Shown: positions 40,901 to 51,546 of the stretch, piece after piece
How positions within the stretch are numbered: position 1 is the first letter of the stretch
Layout of the letters: every line of letters starts with the position of its first letter
NCBI RefSeq assembly: GCF_048773025.1
Contig: NC_133558.1
Coordinates: 21,124,501-21,188,500 of the forward strand
DNA: 64,000 nucleotides
Direction: 5' to 3'
Origin: Camelus bactrianus
Taxonomy: Eukaryota > Chordata > Mammalia > Artiodactyla > Camelidae
The notes under the pieces: model-generated
Database searches by the model: none
What the model was told of the DNA's origin: nothing
Seen by the model: the letters and a program-made list of their open reading frames with translations, nothing else
Translations under genes and position numbers: made by a program

Positions 40901-43825
40901 AGAGCGTCTCATGGGTGTTGGAGTCTCTCCCAGCCCTGCCCTGGACTCTCACTCTCCACAGAGCTGTACGTGTACCAGAGGAGGAGTGACTGCTATGAGT
41001 TCAACGGGACGCACCGCTACCTGGAGCGATACATTTACAACAGAGAGGTGTACGTCCAATTCGACAGTGCCGTGGGGGTGTTTGTGGCTGTGACGGAGCT
41101 GGGGCGCCAAACTGCCAAGAACTGGAACATCCAGAGGGAGTTCCTGGAACTGAGACAGAGCGCGGTGGACACGGTGTGCAGACACAACTATGAGTTGGAC
41201 AAGGGTTTCACCCTGAAGCGCACAGGTGAGAGGGCTGGTGGAGGAGAGAAGACCCTGGAGGGGGTGGGCTCAGGCCGCAGAGGAGGGGAGCCATCTCCAT
41301 CTCATCTCAGGTCCCAGTTTGAAATCAAAAGTCTTCATGGTGAGCAGGGGACCAGAGTGGCATGGGAAAGAGCCAGACTCCCTGTTATTCAAACACGAAA
41401 TTGCTAAGAACATTGAGTTTGCGGATCTTCCTCCAAAATTTATTTTATTTTTTGGTAGATGAGACCAAGAGATATATATATTAAATGAAGAATGAATCAA
41501 GCTACTTCATGTCTTCTCTCGTTTTTAAAATATCAGACTGATAGATCAAAAGAATGCTGTTGGCAGGGGAGAGTACAGCTCAGTGGTAGAGTGCGTGCAT
41601 GGAATGCATGAGGTCTTGGGTTCAATCCCCAGGACTTCCATAAAAATAAATAAACAACAAACAAACAAACAAACCTAACTACCCACCTCCCCAAAAAAAG
41701 TTTTTTAAAAAAAGAACGGTATTGGCTGCATGAATTCTAATTCCAAGATCACAGCCGGCAGGGTTACACAGCCTTTTGAACCAAATGGAAAATGTAACTT
41801 TAGTTGCTTTACAACAGGTTTAACATTTCTGTTCAAAGATATTAGTTACCAGCTTACACGTTTCTGGCCAAAGTGCTACAGCGTGTCAACTTTGACCCAC
41901 TCCTGTTCTTCTCTGCTCTTTTCCTCGTTGTGTCTGATAAGGTCTTTCTTGGAACGTTTGAACACTTTATTCTGTGTTTCCCTTTCTGTTCCCCAAATTC
42001 TGCCTCCAAGTAGCTTAAGGTGGATGAGATATTTATTTCTAACATCGAGAGGTCAGTTTGGCAAGACAATCGCTAACTGCTGCTTTAGCTGTCTCCGTTG
42101 TCACTACCAGATTCTTCTCTGCACTTCTAGTCCCACCTAAAGTGAACGTCTCCCCCTCCAAGAAGGAGGCCCTGCAGCCCCACAGCCTGCTTATCTGCCA
42201 CGTGACAGATTTCTATCCAGGCCACATTCAAGTCCGCTGGTTCCTGAATGGACAGGAGGAAACAGCTGGGGTTGTGGCCACCAACCCGATCCATAATGGA
42301 GACTGGACCTTCCAGCTCCTCGTGATGCTGGAAATGAGCCCTCAGCAGGGAGACGTCTACACCTGCCACGTGGAGCACCCCAGCCTGGACAGACCTGTCA
42401 CCGTGGAGTGGAGTGAGTTACTCTCTGATGACCCTCTAGACTCCAGGCTTGGGGGTCCACTCACTACACATTGGGGCCATACCACCACGTGTTTTTCCTC
42501 ATCAGCCCTCTAACTGTGGTCTGGGCTCAGAGCAATGGAGATCTGGTGATTTCAGCATGTGTTTATCCCTGCCCTGGGGAATCCTTAAGGATCTCTCCTT
42601 CTTAGAAAACCTCAGAAAGGTAACCACCTTTATGACTGGCCCTCAGACATGGGAACCAGCCTCTCCCCTCTGTCCCCGTTCAGTCCCTTACATTGGGACC
42701 TGATGGGCTGACATTGCCTCCTGTGGAAGTCACTGCTCTGGGATCCAGAACTTTGGGGGTGATTTCCACATTTACTCCTTCCCCAGTGTGGCTTCAGGCT
42801 GGGCCTTATCCTCTCCCTTTTCCCTCCACAGCATAGTAGATGGGGCTCTGGGTGTCAGGTAGGGCCCAGGGGTTGCGGCAGGTGGAGGTGAGGCTGACCC
42901 TGGCATCTGTTCTTCTCAGAGGTGCAGTCGGATTCCACCCGAAGCAAGATGCTGACCGGAGTCGGGGGCTTTGTGCTGGGGCTCATCGCCCTCGTAATGA
43001 GCTTCATTCTCCACTTTCAAAGATGGCGAGGCAGGAAACTTCTGGAAAGTGGTTGGTATTGCCTTTCTACTGTCTCATTCTATTCTCCAGTGATGACATT
43101 GGAAAAGAAAAGCAAAACGACAGAGCAAAAGAGGTCACTGAAATCAAATTCTGAAAATGCAAAGACAGCCCTGTAGGGAGGAAGCTGCCTAGATGAGCTC
43201 TTGGTCCAGTAAGACACCTGAGCCAGCTGATGACCCCATTCTGAAGAGTGGCTTTTTTAAGGCTGGGGCAGGCTGACATCTACAAATGGGCCCTTGCTTT
43301 AATTCCCAGTGACACGGAGAATGGGGTGCAAACATTTGTATAATTTTCTAAAATGTTGCCGTCCTTTACTTTTTAATGACTGAATTTGTCTTCCCTGTCA
43401 CTTTCATTTCAGGACAACAAGGACCTCAACCAACAGGTGGTATTTCTACTCCCTTCTTCCTTCTTGGGATGTAGTTCATTTCACCGTACCATGGGTTTGG
43501 GAGCATTTAACGAATATGCTGTGTTCAGGAGATAACACAGGAAGTGCCCTGAGGGTGAGGAGAAACTCTCAGAGGCTGTCCCATTTTTTCAAGTTGAACC
43601 AAACTGCCCCCAGTTCTTGGTCCCATCTTCATCTCTGGGTGGGTATAAGCAGTGAGTACTACTTTGCCCCATTGCTGAAGGAAATTCCAGAAATTCTCTT
43701 CCATTTTTCATCAAGCCAACACTCAGACTGTCTCTATAATTTTTTTTCCAACTCCTGGGATTCTGGAGGGAAAAGAAATATAGCCTCTTTTTAATTTCTT
43801 CTTCTTCACAGGACTCCTGAACTGA
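37967..43825 (+). CDS. DPB1: MHC class II DP beta chain; exons 1-4 open, tail exons uncertain
   Basis: Beta subunit of DP, partner of the DPA product. Exon 1 is 37967-38066 (signal peptide, ends PLAQGRDTP; a Lys sits inside the hydrophobic part). Exon 2 is 40962-41225 (264 bases as in human; CYEFNGT with the glycosylation site, [17 protein letters not shown]; both Cys present). Exon 3 is 42131-42412 (beta2 Ig, [24 protein letters not shown]). Exon 4 starts 42920 ([16 protein letters not shown], membrane helix, QRWRGRK). The usual donor after the RK codons is absent. A weak donor after 43048 would keep phase and join ancestral-type exons 43413-43436 and 43812-43825, giving about 270 residues ending LLN. 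Reading on through exon 4 instead gives a stop at 43174-43176. Peptide-binding and Ig parts show no lesion. Confidence 0.88.
39541..39655 (+). repeat. Camelid-type SINE with duplicated head
   Basis: In DPB intron 1. The first 18 bases (gggggagggtgtagctca) occur twice in tandem. The rest is the normal SINE ('gcatgcttagcatgcagg', 'gggttcagtccctag'), then an A/T-rich tail. Confidence 0.85.
39690..39825 (-). repeat. L1 3' end fragment
   Basis: 'tattgaagtgtagttgactt', 'aggtgtacagcaaagcgatt' and 'cagttattcttatacataca' are the reverse of the L1 3' tail. Confidence 0.75.
41565..41710 (+). repeat. Camelid-type tRNA-derived SINE (vic-1-like)
   Basis: In DPB intron 2: 'gagtacagctcagtggtaga', 'gggttcaatccccaggac', followed by an A-rich tail with (caaa)n. 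Confidence 0.85.
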
Positions 43826-43984
43826 TATCAAACACCACATGTTGACTGGGAAAAAGTATTTCTGATATTTCCATTGTCCAGCAATGTCCCACCTCCAAAA
43901 AGGACATCACTACTGAATTGTGCCCCTGACACTTGCTTCTGAGTCTCTGCCTTTTACAATGAGCTGTTTTGTTTTGTTTTGTTT

Positions 43985-44057
43985 TTAATGGAGGTACCGA
44001 GGATTGAACCTAGGACCTCGTGCATGTGCTCTACCACTGATCTATACCCTCCCCCAG
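43985..44057 (-). repeat. Camelid-type SINE in DPB 3' UTR
   Basis: Reverse copy: 'ggaggtaccgaggattgaac', 'gtgctctaccactgatcta', 'taccctccccca'. It lies between the last DPB exon and the AATAAA. Confidence 0.8.
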
Positions 44058-44292
44058 CTGAGTCTCTGCCTTTTAATTCAGCATACTTCCTCTTTCTCAA
44101 GTTCTCTGGACTATAGTGTGCCCTTTCCTGAGGCACATACATAAACCACCTAAATCCAATATTATTGTCTCCCTTTCCTACAGAGAGGAAGGAGATGGTC
44201 ATGTGACTATGTTTATGCTTGAAGGGTTGGATGACCACTGGGTCCAGTGAACAGCCTGGGGATGTCCTTGGTGCTTTCCTCAGGTGTGGAGA

Positions 44293-44298
44293 AATAAA
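44293..44298 (+). terminator. DPB1: DPB polyadenylation signal
   Basis: AATAAA about 470 bases after the predicted exon-6 stop. The intervening sequence would be 3' UTR and includes a reverse SINE. Confidence 0.65.
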
Positions 44299-45127
44299 AT
44301 TCTTGATGGTGATCCATTCTCTTTATTGAATAGGAGGGCAACTGGTAGTGAATGTCCTAAAATTTGCTTTATTTCATTGTAGATGCCCAAATTCGTGTTG
44401 CACTCTTACCAGTGCCGGGTGGAACCATTTCTCCTAGTAATCCCAGACAGAACAGACACTGAGCCTGGATTTTGCCTCTGAAATTCATACAGGACTAGTA
44501 CAGCATGGTAATTATTAAGAATATGGTTTCCAAGTTTAAAAATCAACATAAGATCATAATTATAAATAACAGGTATAAGAGCATAACATATTATAGCATT
44601 CTTTTTATATTATTATTTGCATCAAATTATAGAAGCAGGCTTGTCCTATAACTCCGTGTTCATTACATCACCACAAACTCTCTCCCTTTTGAGCCATCCA
44701 ATGGGATGCACATCTCCAGTTTCCAAAAAGTCAAAGATACGTGTATATCAGCTTTTTCAGATATAGGCCTGCTTTTAGAATACAGTTTTTTTTTATGATT
44801 TTTATAAATCATTTTAATTGATGTTTGAGGCTAAGACAGAAGTCATATTTGCTTTGGTCATTTTGTGGTATGGTGTGTCACTTAAGTCTGAATTTAATAT
44901 AATAGTAATCAGGAAAAATTCTAATTCCTGTAATATTGATAGATTATAATATCAGTTTTCAAAAACAGCAAGGCCTAAGCCTTAAACCAAGCTTAAAGCA
45001 TTTCTCTTTTTTAACTGTCCTTCTTGCGTGTGACTCTGGGAAATCATTTTGATGAATATGTTCATAGATTATGACTCTAAGTCAGTTTTGGTGATTCTAT
45101 GTATTATGAGATACCAAACCCAAATGC

Positions 45128-45660
45128 GGGGCTGTGTTGGGGGTCACCAAGACCAGCTCAGTTTAGATCATTCACTAAGAGGACTCACGGGACTCATTAC
45201 GTAGCTGTACACACGGCTATGATTAATTACAGCAAAGGAAGCAAAGCAAAATCAGCTAAGGGAAAAGGCACGTGAAAAACTCGGAGAAAACAGGTGCAAG
45301 CTTCCAAGGGTCCTCTCCCATCGGAGCCGCAGGACTCGCTCAGTTCCTCCAGCAACGAGTTGTGACAACACGTGTGAATTACATCAGCCAGGAAAGCCCA
45401 GAGGAGACTCGGCACTCAGGGTTTTTCGTGGGGACTGGTCTCGCGGGCACCCTCTGCACAAACCAAAGTTCCAGACTCCCAGAAAGAAAGCAGGTGTTCA
45501 GCATAAACCATATTGTTTGTTCAGACAGCTCAGGCACATTCTTAATCAGCTCTGGGAATGGTGGGAACCCTCCCAAAATCCAAGTTCCTAGATGCCAGCC
45601 AGGGGCCAGCCTTGTAAGCAGGCCTTTCAAAGGAAGGTGGTCAGGACTGCTATGTTAACT
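45128..45660 (-). mobile_element. LTR of an old endogenous retrovirus (fossil)
   Basis: A GC-mixed block (around 'aagaggactcacgggactc', 'cagcaacgagttgtgacaac', 'agcaggtgttcagcataaac') that I recognise as a dispersed mammalian LTR, probably ERV3/ERVL-related. The subfamily is not assigned and the ends are approximate. It is old and diverged, with no internal part seen. Confidence 0.45.
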
Positions 45661-45686
45661 CTGTTCTGCACAGGGGCAAACCATCC

Positions 45687-45788
45687 TTTTTTTTTTTTTT
45701 TTTTTTTTAATGGAGGTACTGGGGATTGAACCCAGGACCTTGTGCATGCTAAGCATGTGCTCTGCCACTGAGCTATATCCTACCCCTC
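45687..45788 (-). repeat. Camelid-type SINE with long poly-T (poly-A) tail
   Basis: Reverse copy with a run of about 21 T, then 'ggggattgaacccaggacc', 'gctaagcatgtgctctgcc' and 'gagctatatcctaccc'. The long unbroken tail suggests one of the younger copies here. Confidence 0.9.
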
Positions 45789-47277
45789 GCCCACCCCACA
45801 AACCATCCATTTTGTTGACAATTTCCAAGATAACATGAGTATCCATGTTTTCAAAGAAAAGCATAGATTGATCAGAAAACTCTTTTAAATCTAAGTTTTC
45901 TGGAAACATTGATTATTGCAGAAGACCTAGAGCTAAATTCATATAATTGTTTTTCATTATTATTACAATTATGTGAAATTATTATTACAAACGTTTTATG
46001 AGTCCTATTAGCATTTGAGCAGTTTTTGAAAAGCTGAAGTTACAAAGTAAGGATGCACGTGAAAGCATTCTGTTCTGTGAAAGGTTTATTTTTTGCTCAA
46101 TGGCATGAGAAATTACGCATGCTTTCTATTCTGTGGTGTTTCTAGGAAAGATTAGAGGTAGCCCATCTCTCAGTGCCCCAAATGAGAAAGAGAAGTTGTA
46201 ATTCGCTACATCCACTCTTAATCATCTCAGGAAAAAGAGAGAGGCAGCCCACTTTGTGCCCAAGGAATTTCACAACCAAGGAGTTTGACAATGAATGATC
46301 CTCTCACTGACTGCACTGCTTAAGATGAGAGAGGCTTCACCATTTGGGATTTTGAGAAGAAAGAAACAAACCTTGTCAGCAGAGAACTATAAAACCAGTT
46401 TATAATGCGTAATAATGAGTCATAATTGAAAGGAACTTAGTTTATAAACCATTTTCACTGTTATCTTAAGAGTCCTGAACATTTCACTCTCTGCTTGTAA
46501 AGCCGAACTGATAGTTAATTCAGGGTTTGATAAAAAGAAGAAAGTCTCCCTGATTTTCTGTTTGGCCAAGAATTCCCCCTAATGTGATGTCATCATAACA
46601 CTGTCATAAAGCCGTGAGTTAATTCAGAATTTTAATCCTCGAGTCAGCTTTTGTAGTCTGCCCTCTTCGGGGTAGAGGACTGTCATAAGGAAATAAAGAA
46701 GGTAAATGATTTAGTACTTCTTTACTTTCCCTTTTTTATTGGACAACTGTAAGGAATTAAAACTGTGGGGTGTTTTTTAATTCTTATGAGAAATGTTGTA
46801 AGATTTTTGAGGAGTCAGATTATCCATGGCAAAGAATCTGAGTTTTAAGTGTTCTTTAAAGCTAGGGAATGTTAAATAGGGCCCCATCTCCACCTAGTGG
46901 CCAACAGTGGTATTTAGACTTGGAACAAGAAATAAGGATTTGTCAATAATTTGGGGTATTCTTAATGAAAACATTAGAGAAAAGGTGAGGCATATAAAAA
47001 TCAAAATAAGTATGGCCAAATGTAGAGTTTTGCGGTTTGGCTTAGCGGTGCCTTTGGCAGCACCCCTGAAAATATGCTTATCGTGCTTTGCTGCCAAACC
47101 CCAAATATATTTTAAAATAATTGAATATAAAGAAACATACCAACAGAAGGCAACCCTTCAAAATTAACTTTGAGAAGAAGAAGGTCCACGTAAGCAGAGT
47201 CCTCATATCTATAAAAGAAGTGCGATCATCAGAAACAGCCCAACAGAACTTTCTGCTCTGATGGAAACGTTTATATC

Positions 47278-47728
47278 TGAGCTGCCCAATACAGAAGCCA
47301 CTGGTCGTATGTATTCTTTTTTAATGTTTATTGAAGTGTAGTTGATTTACAGTGTTAGTTTCACGTGTACAGCAGTGATTTCAGTTATACATACACATAC
47401 ATATATATTTTTTCTTTTCAGATTCTTTTCCATTATATGTTATTACAAGAAGTTGAGTATAGTTCCCTGTGCTATACAGTAGGTCCTTGTTGTTTATCTA
47501 TTTTATATATTGTAACACGTGTGTGTTAATCCCTGACCCCTAACTTATTCCTCCCCGACCTTCCCCCTTTGGTAACCATAGTTTGTTTTCTATGTCCGAG
47601 GCCACCTGTACTCTTAGCGCTGAATATACCAGAGGCTGGTGCAACTAAGGAGCTGAAATTCCATTTAATTCTAAATTAGTTAAATTTAAAGTATTGAATG
47701 TGACTGGTGGCTACCATATTGGATGGGC
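47278..47728 (-). mobile_element. hAT-type MER element split by an L1 fragment
   Basis: 47278-47312 ('ctgcccaatacagaagccac') and 47640-47728 ('aaattagttaaatttaaag', 'ggtggctaccatattgga') are the two ends of one palindromic hAT-type non-autonomous transposon. An L1 3' end occupies about 47316-47597 between them. Confidence 0.6.
47316..47597 (-). repeat. L1 3' end fragment
   Basis: Reverse copy: 'ttgaagtgtagttgatttac', 'ttattacaagaagttgagta', 'gtccttgttgtttatctatt', 'ctttggtaaccatagtttg'. Confidence 0.85.
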
Positions 47729-47849
47729 AGAATAAAGCTTACGATCTTTTTCTAAAAAACTGTAGGCCCTCTCTTAGCAGCTTTTAATGGAGGTAGATCC
47801 ATCTGTAGGATAAGCTGGTAGGGAATCGAAAAATGAAAAAGAATTTGAT

Positions 47850-48780
47850 AAGCCAGTGAAGATAGAAGGTAAGTCTTGTCTAGTCATGGATCATTAAATC
47901 TGGGGATAGCAGAATATCAAAAACAAAATAGGCCCACCAGCAACTTAATAAAATTACAAGAGAGGTTTAAAAAGCGTCAAAAATCGTCCAGTTCTAGCAG
48001 ATACAGAAGCTACAGCCACAGCAATAATCTTGGCAAACTCTCAAAGCCAGTTTGAAAGGGCTAGGAATCACTAAGACAAAACTTGAAGAACACATTTCTC
48101 TTAGTATGTACAGGAAGGGGGCACCTCAACACACCTGCACTGGTTCACCCTCTGAGTTTAAAGAGCTTTGCCCTAAAGATCACGTCAGATCTTCTCATAG
48201 GACAGCACAGATAGCTCCAGTGTCCTTCCCTCCAGATCTGTTACAGTATTCGATCTGTCTGGAAACACTATGTATGCTGTATTAAAATACTTTGGGCGCA
48301 GGACAATGTGGCAGAATTCTAGGAACTTTGGGATACAGGCTCAACGGCAACTTTTAATTAGGGAACTTAATCTATTAAGAGGGCTCTTTGACTACTGGCG
48401 CTTTCAGAGGAGAAAGTACCTAAGGGAATAGGTTGTGATAACATTAAAGGAGATTACGGAAAACCAAAAATGTTTCTATGGTGATTTCACCTGCCCCCTG
48501 GGTATGTTACTTGAATTTACTACTGCAATTCTGGGAAATGGAAACGCTCCCACTTTGAACCTTGGGATTCTACTTCCCCACCAAAAAATGTAAGTATGAA
48601 ACAGTGCCAAGTCTCTAGTAGAGTATGTAAAATAACAATTATGATAAAATCGTTGGAGAAACGTGACATAATCCATCTCACCAAAAGAACTCTTTAACAA
48701 CTCATTTTGGCCAGTAAAACGGTAGGTGAATCTCGGAAGTTAATTGTGAATTATAGTAGTATTAAGAATAACAGCTAATT
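47850..48780 (+). mobile_element. Possible retroviral pol fossil
   Basis: A gene-less stretch whose last 60-70 bases translate to something resembling the fingers region of a retroviral reverse transcriptase, with protein-like composition upstream. It is broken and old. Family not assignable by eye, and the ends are estimates. Confidence 0.3.
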
Positions 48781-48831
48781 CTTTTTTTTAGAGAGATTTA
48801 AAAACATTTTGTGTGTGAGGGGGGAGGGAGG

Positions 48832-48946
48832 TAATTACGTTTATTTGTTTATTTACTTTGTTTTTAGAGGAGATACTGGGGATTGAAACCAGGACCTCAT
48901 ACATGCCAAGCATGCACTCTATCACTTTGAGCTATACCCTCCCCCT
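48832..48946 (-). repeat. Camelid-type tRNA-derived SINE (vic-1-like)
   Basis: Reverse copy: 'ggggattgaaaccaggacc', 'gccaagcatgcactctatc', 'gagctataccctcccc'. Confidence 0.85.
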
Positions 48947-48949
48947 AAT

Positions 48950-49395
48950 TCTTAATATTACTCAGCCATAGAAAAGAGTGAAATATTGCCATCTGCAGAA
49001 CATGGATGGATCTAGAGAATATTATACTTAGTGAAGTAAGTCAGACAGAGAAAGACCAGTACTATATGATATCACTTATATGTGGAATCTGGAAAATAAT
49101 ACAAATGAATTTATATGGAAAACAGAAACAGACTCACAGACATAAAAAAACAAACATATGGTTGACAAAGGCGGGGGGAAGGAGGGAAGGACAAATTAGA
49201 AGTATGATACAAACCATTATACATAAAAAAGGTAAGCAACAAGGATTTACTGTATAGCACAGAGAATTATATTCAATATCTTATAATAACCTACAATGGA
49301 ATATAACCTGAAAAAATATATAACTGAATCACTTTGCTATACCCCTGAAACTAACACATATTGTAAATCAACTATACTTCAATAGAATTGTTTAA
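48950..49395 (+). repeat. L1 3' end fragment
   Basis: 'attactcagccatagaaaag', 'gtgaagtaagtcagacagag', 'gatatcacttatatgtggaa', ending 'tcaactatacttcaatag'. A 5'-truncated copy of about 445 bases. Confidence 0.85.
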
Positions 49396-50244
49396 AAAGA
49401 ATAGTAGCTAATTCTTAAATAGTACTTACTAGATGCCAGTGACTGTTCTAAGAATTTATATATACTTAACTCATCTAATTATTAAAAAAAATGTGGTTAG
49501 CACTGTACCTGATATCATTTCCTCAGTAAAAGATCTTTCTAAATCAGTCCTTGATTAGCATGTTTGCATCCATCTGACTGATGCATTCTTTTCAATACTA
49601 ATAAACTATGTTCACCACCTGCTTGCTTTCACTGGCTACCCCTATATTTATTATACTACCACAGTAAATTCTTCCATCCAAGGGCATAATCCAATAAAAC
49701 AGAATTTAAACAGATGACCTAAATCCAATTCATATATTAAAATTGTTTATTACACTAATGACATGTTTCCATGAGTGATTTGAAAACAATTATGCCTATG
49801 AGGAACTTTATGGGGGTGGTAGAAATAGCCTTTATCTTGATTGTGGTAGTGATTACACAATGAATATATTTGTCACAATTCAGAACAGTACAGCTAAGAA
49901 GGATGAATTTTATTGTGTGTAAACCATATCTCAGCAAACCTGATATTTAAAAAAGCAACTGCACCCAAAAACTCTGTCTTCCCTTATTGATTTTATGATT
50001 AAAAAGGAATGAACCATAAAGTCATAACAATTTCAGTAAATTTGGGGGGAGAAAAATTCTGCCCAAGATCCAGCAAAAAGCCATTGCCCTTGAAACTCCC
50101 TTCCCAAAACAAGAACAGAAGTTAATTGGCATGTTTGCATTCTGAAAACAGCACATCCCACATTATATTAAACTCGGATCTCTCCATCAGATTACTGAAA
50201 ATGGAGCCAAATTCATATGGATCTTTAAACAGCAAGATGCCTTA

Positions 50245-50458
50245 GAGCTGTGCTGTCTGATATGGTAGCCACGAGCTACATGTGGCTGTTTAGATACATT
50301 AAAATTCAATACAATTTAAAATTAAGTTCTTGAGGTGCGCTAACCACATTTCAAGTGCTTGAGAGCCACACGTGGATGGTTGCTGCCATACTGGGTTGCA
50401 CAGATGTAGAATATTTCCATCGTCACAGAAAATTCTATTGGCCAGCACTGCTCTAGGG
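50245..50458 (+). mobile_element. hAT-type non-autonomous MER element
   Basis: Starts 'gagctgtgctgtctgatatggtagcc' and ends 'ctattggccagcactgctc', an inverted terminal pattern, with 'cacatttcaagtgcttgag' inside. Same family as the split copy near 47.3-47.7 kb. Confidence 0.65.
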
Positions 50459-51049
50459 GCCAAATAGGTATACAGACCACGAGGGGTCAAGGGTTTGAGT
50501 ATTAAATATGTAACTGTGTGTCTCTGAAAATTCAACTGGCCGGCATTTCTAATTAAAATCATCTTGACATGATACAAATTGTAGGTATTCTACTGATACT
50601 CCAGCAAGGTCAATGCCCTTCTCAGACACCCAGAGGCAGGCATAGCAATGGAGGTAACTCGCAGTGGCATCACACAGGAACTTGTGCTGCTGTGACATAG
50701 ACACAGGCTCTGGGGGCCTGTAACAGTCTGCAGAAACTTCAAGCAACCCCGAGCGGGAGGTCTGCCAGCCAAACAGAATAGCCTATTTGCTTTTAAATTT
50801 CTGCTGAGTGCTTTGCCTACAGCTGTTGGTTTTTAGGCCACCACTAGTGGGTAGATTCTATTGGAACCCCCTCCCATCAGAGCAAAAATATAAACCATTG
50901 ATTTTTATAGAAACTATGAGACTGCTTTATTGGTAAAAGCAGCCACTGCAGAATTCCCCCCATTTCTGGATCTTTCTCAAGAAGTTGTTTAGAGACACAG
51001 CACACAGAGACTTGTTCCCCAATATCCATACTCCCACAACACCTTAATA

Positions 51050-51440
51050 GAACTTTCCATTTGATTTGGGCACGCAGACTTCCAGAACAAGTACTAGTTT
51101 CCCATCCTCCTTTCCAGTTACGTGTGATCCCCAGCCATAGAAAGCTGGTTCTCAGGGAAACTGTGGACCCCAGAGCTGAGCCAAGCACATTGGCTCTCCA
51201 GGAATCTGAACAGCAGAGCCCAGAGACGTCGAGATTGTGCACGGAGAACCAGAGTGGGGTCTGCGGCCACCACTCAGTACTTGTGGCTCCAGAGACCAAG
51301 TCCATGAAGCCTTGAGCTCTTCCCTAACGAGTCAACCCTTCCTTCAAATCCTAAGTACCTCAAGATTTTTATAATAAATTTCCCTGGGGCTTAAGCTGTT
51401 CTGAATCAGGTTTTACTGTTTGTAACAAAAAGAAACCTAA
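51050..51440 (+). mobile_element. MLT1-like (MaLR) LTR fossil
   Basis: The end, 'aatcaggttttactgtttgtaacaaaaagaaac', resembles the 3' terminus of MLT1-type LTRs. A polyA-like 'ataataaatt' precedes it. Ancient and diverged, with approximate limits. Confidence 0.45.
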
Positions 51441-51477
51441 GAAGTAGGGGGGTCTTGACAGCAATAAGATCAGAAAT

Positions 51478-51546
51478 GGACAGGGTTGCTGTGCACCTGA
51501 AACTAACACAATATTGTAAATCAACTATATGTCCATTAAAAAAAGA
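51478..51546 (+). repeat. L1 3' terminal fragment
   Basis: 'tgcacctgaaactaacacaa' and 'attgtaaatcaactatatg', followed by an A-rich tail. Only the last 70 bases of L1. Confidence 0.7.

Noticed and set aside
40868-41407. 179-codon frame across DPB exon 2
   Set aside because: The middle is the real beta1 exon. The ends are intron, as 'cacag' and 'gtgag' mark the boundaries.
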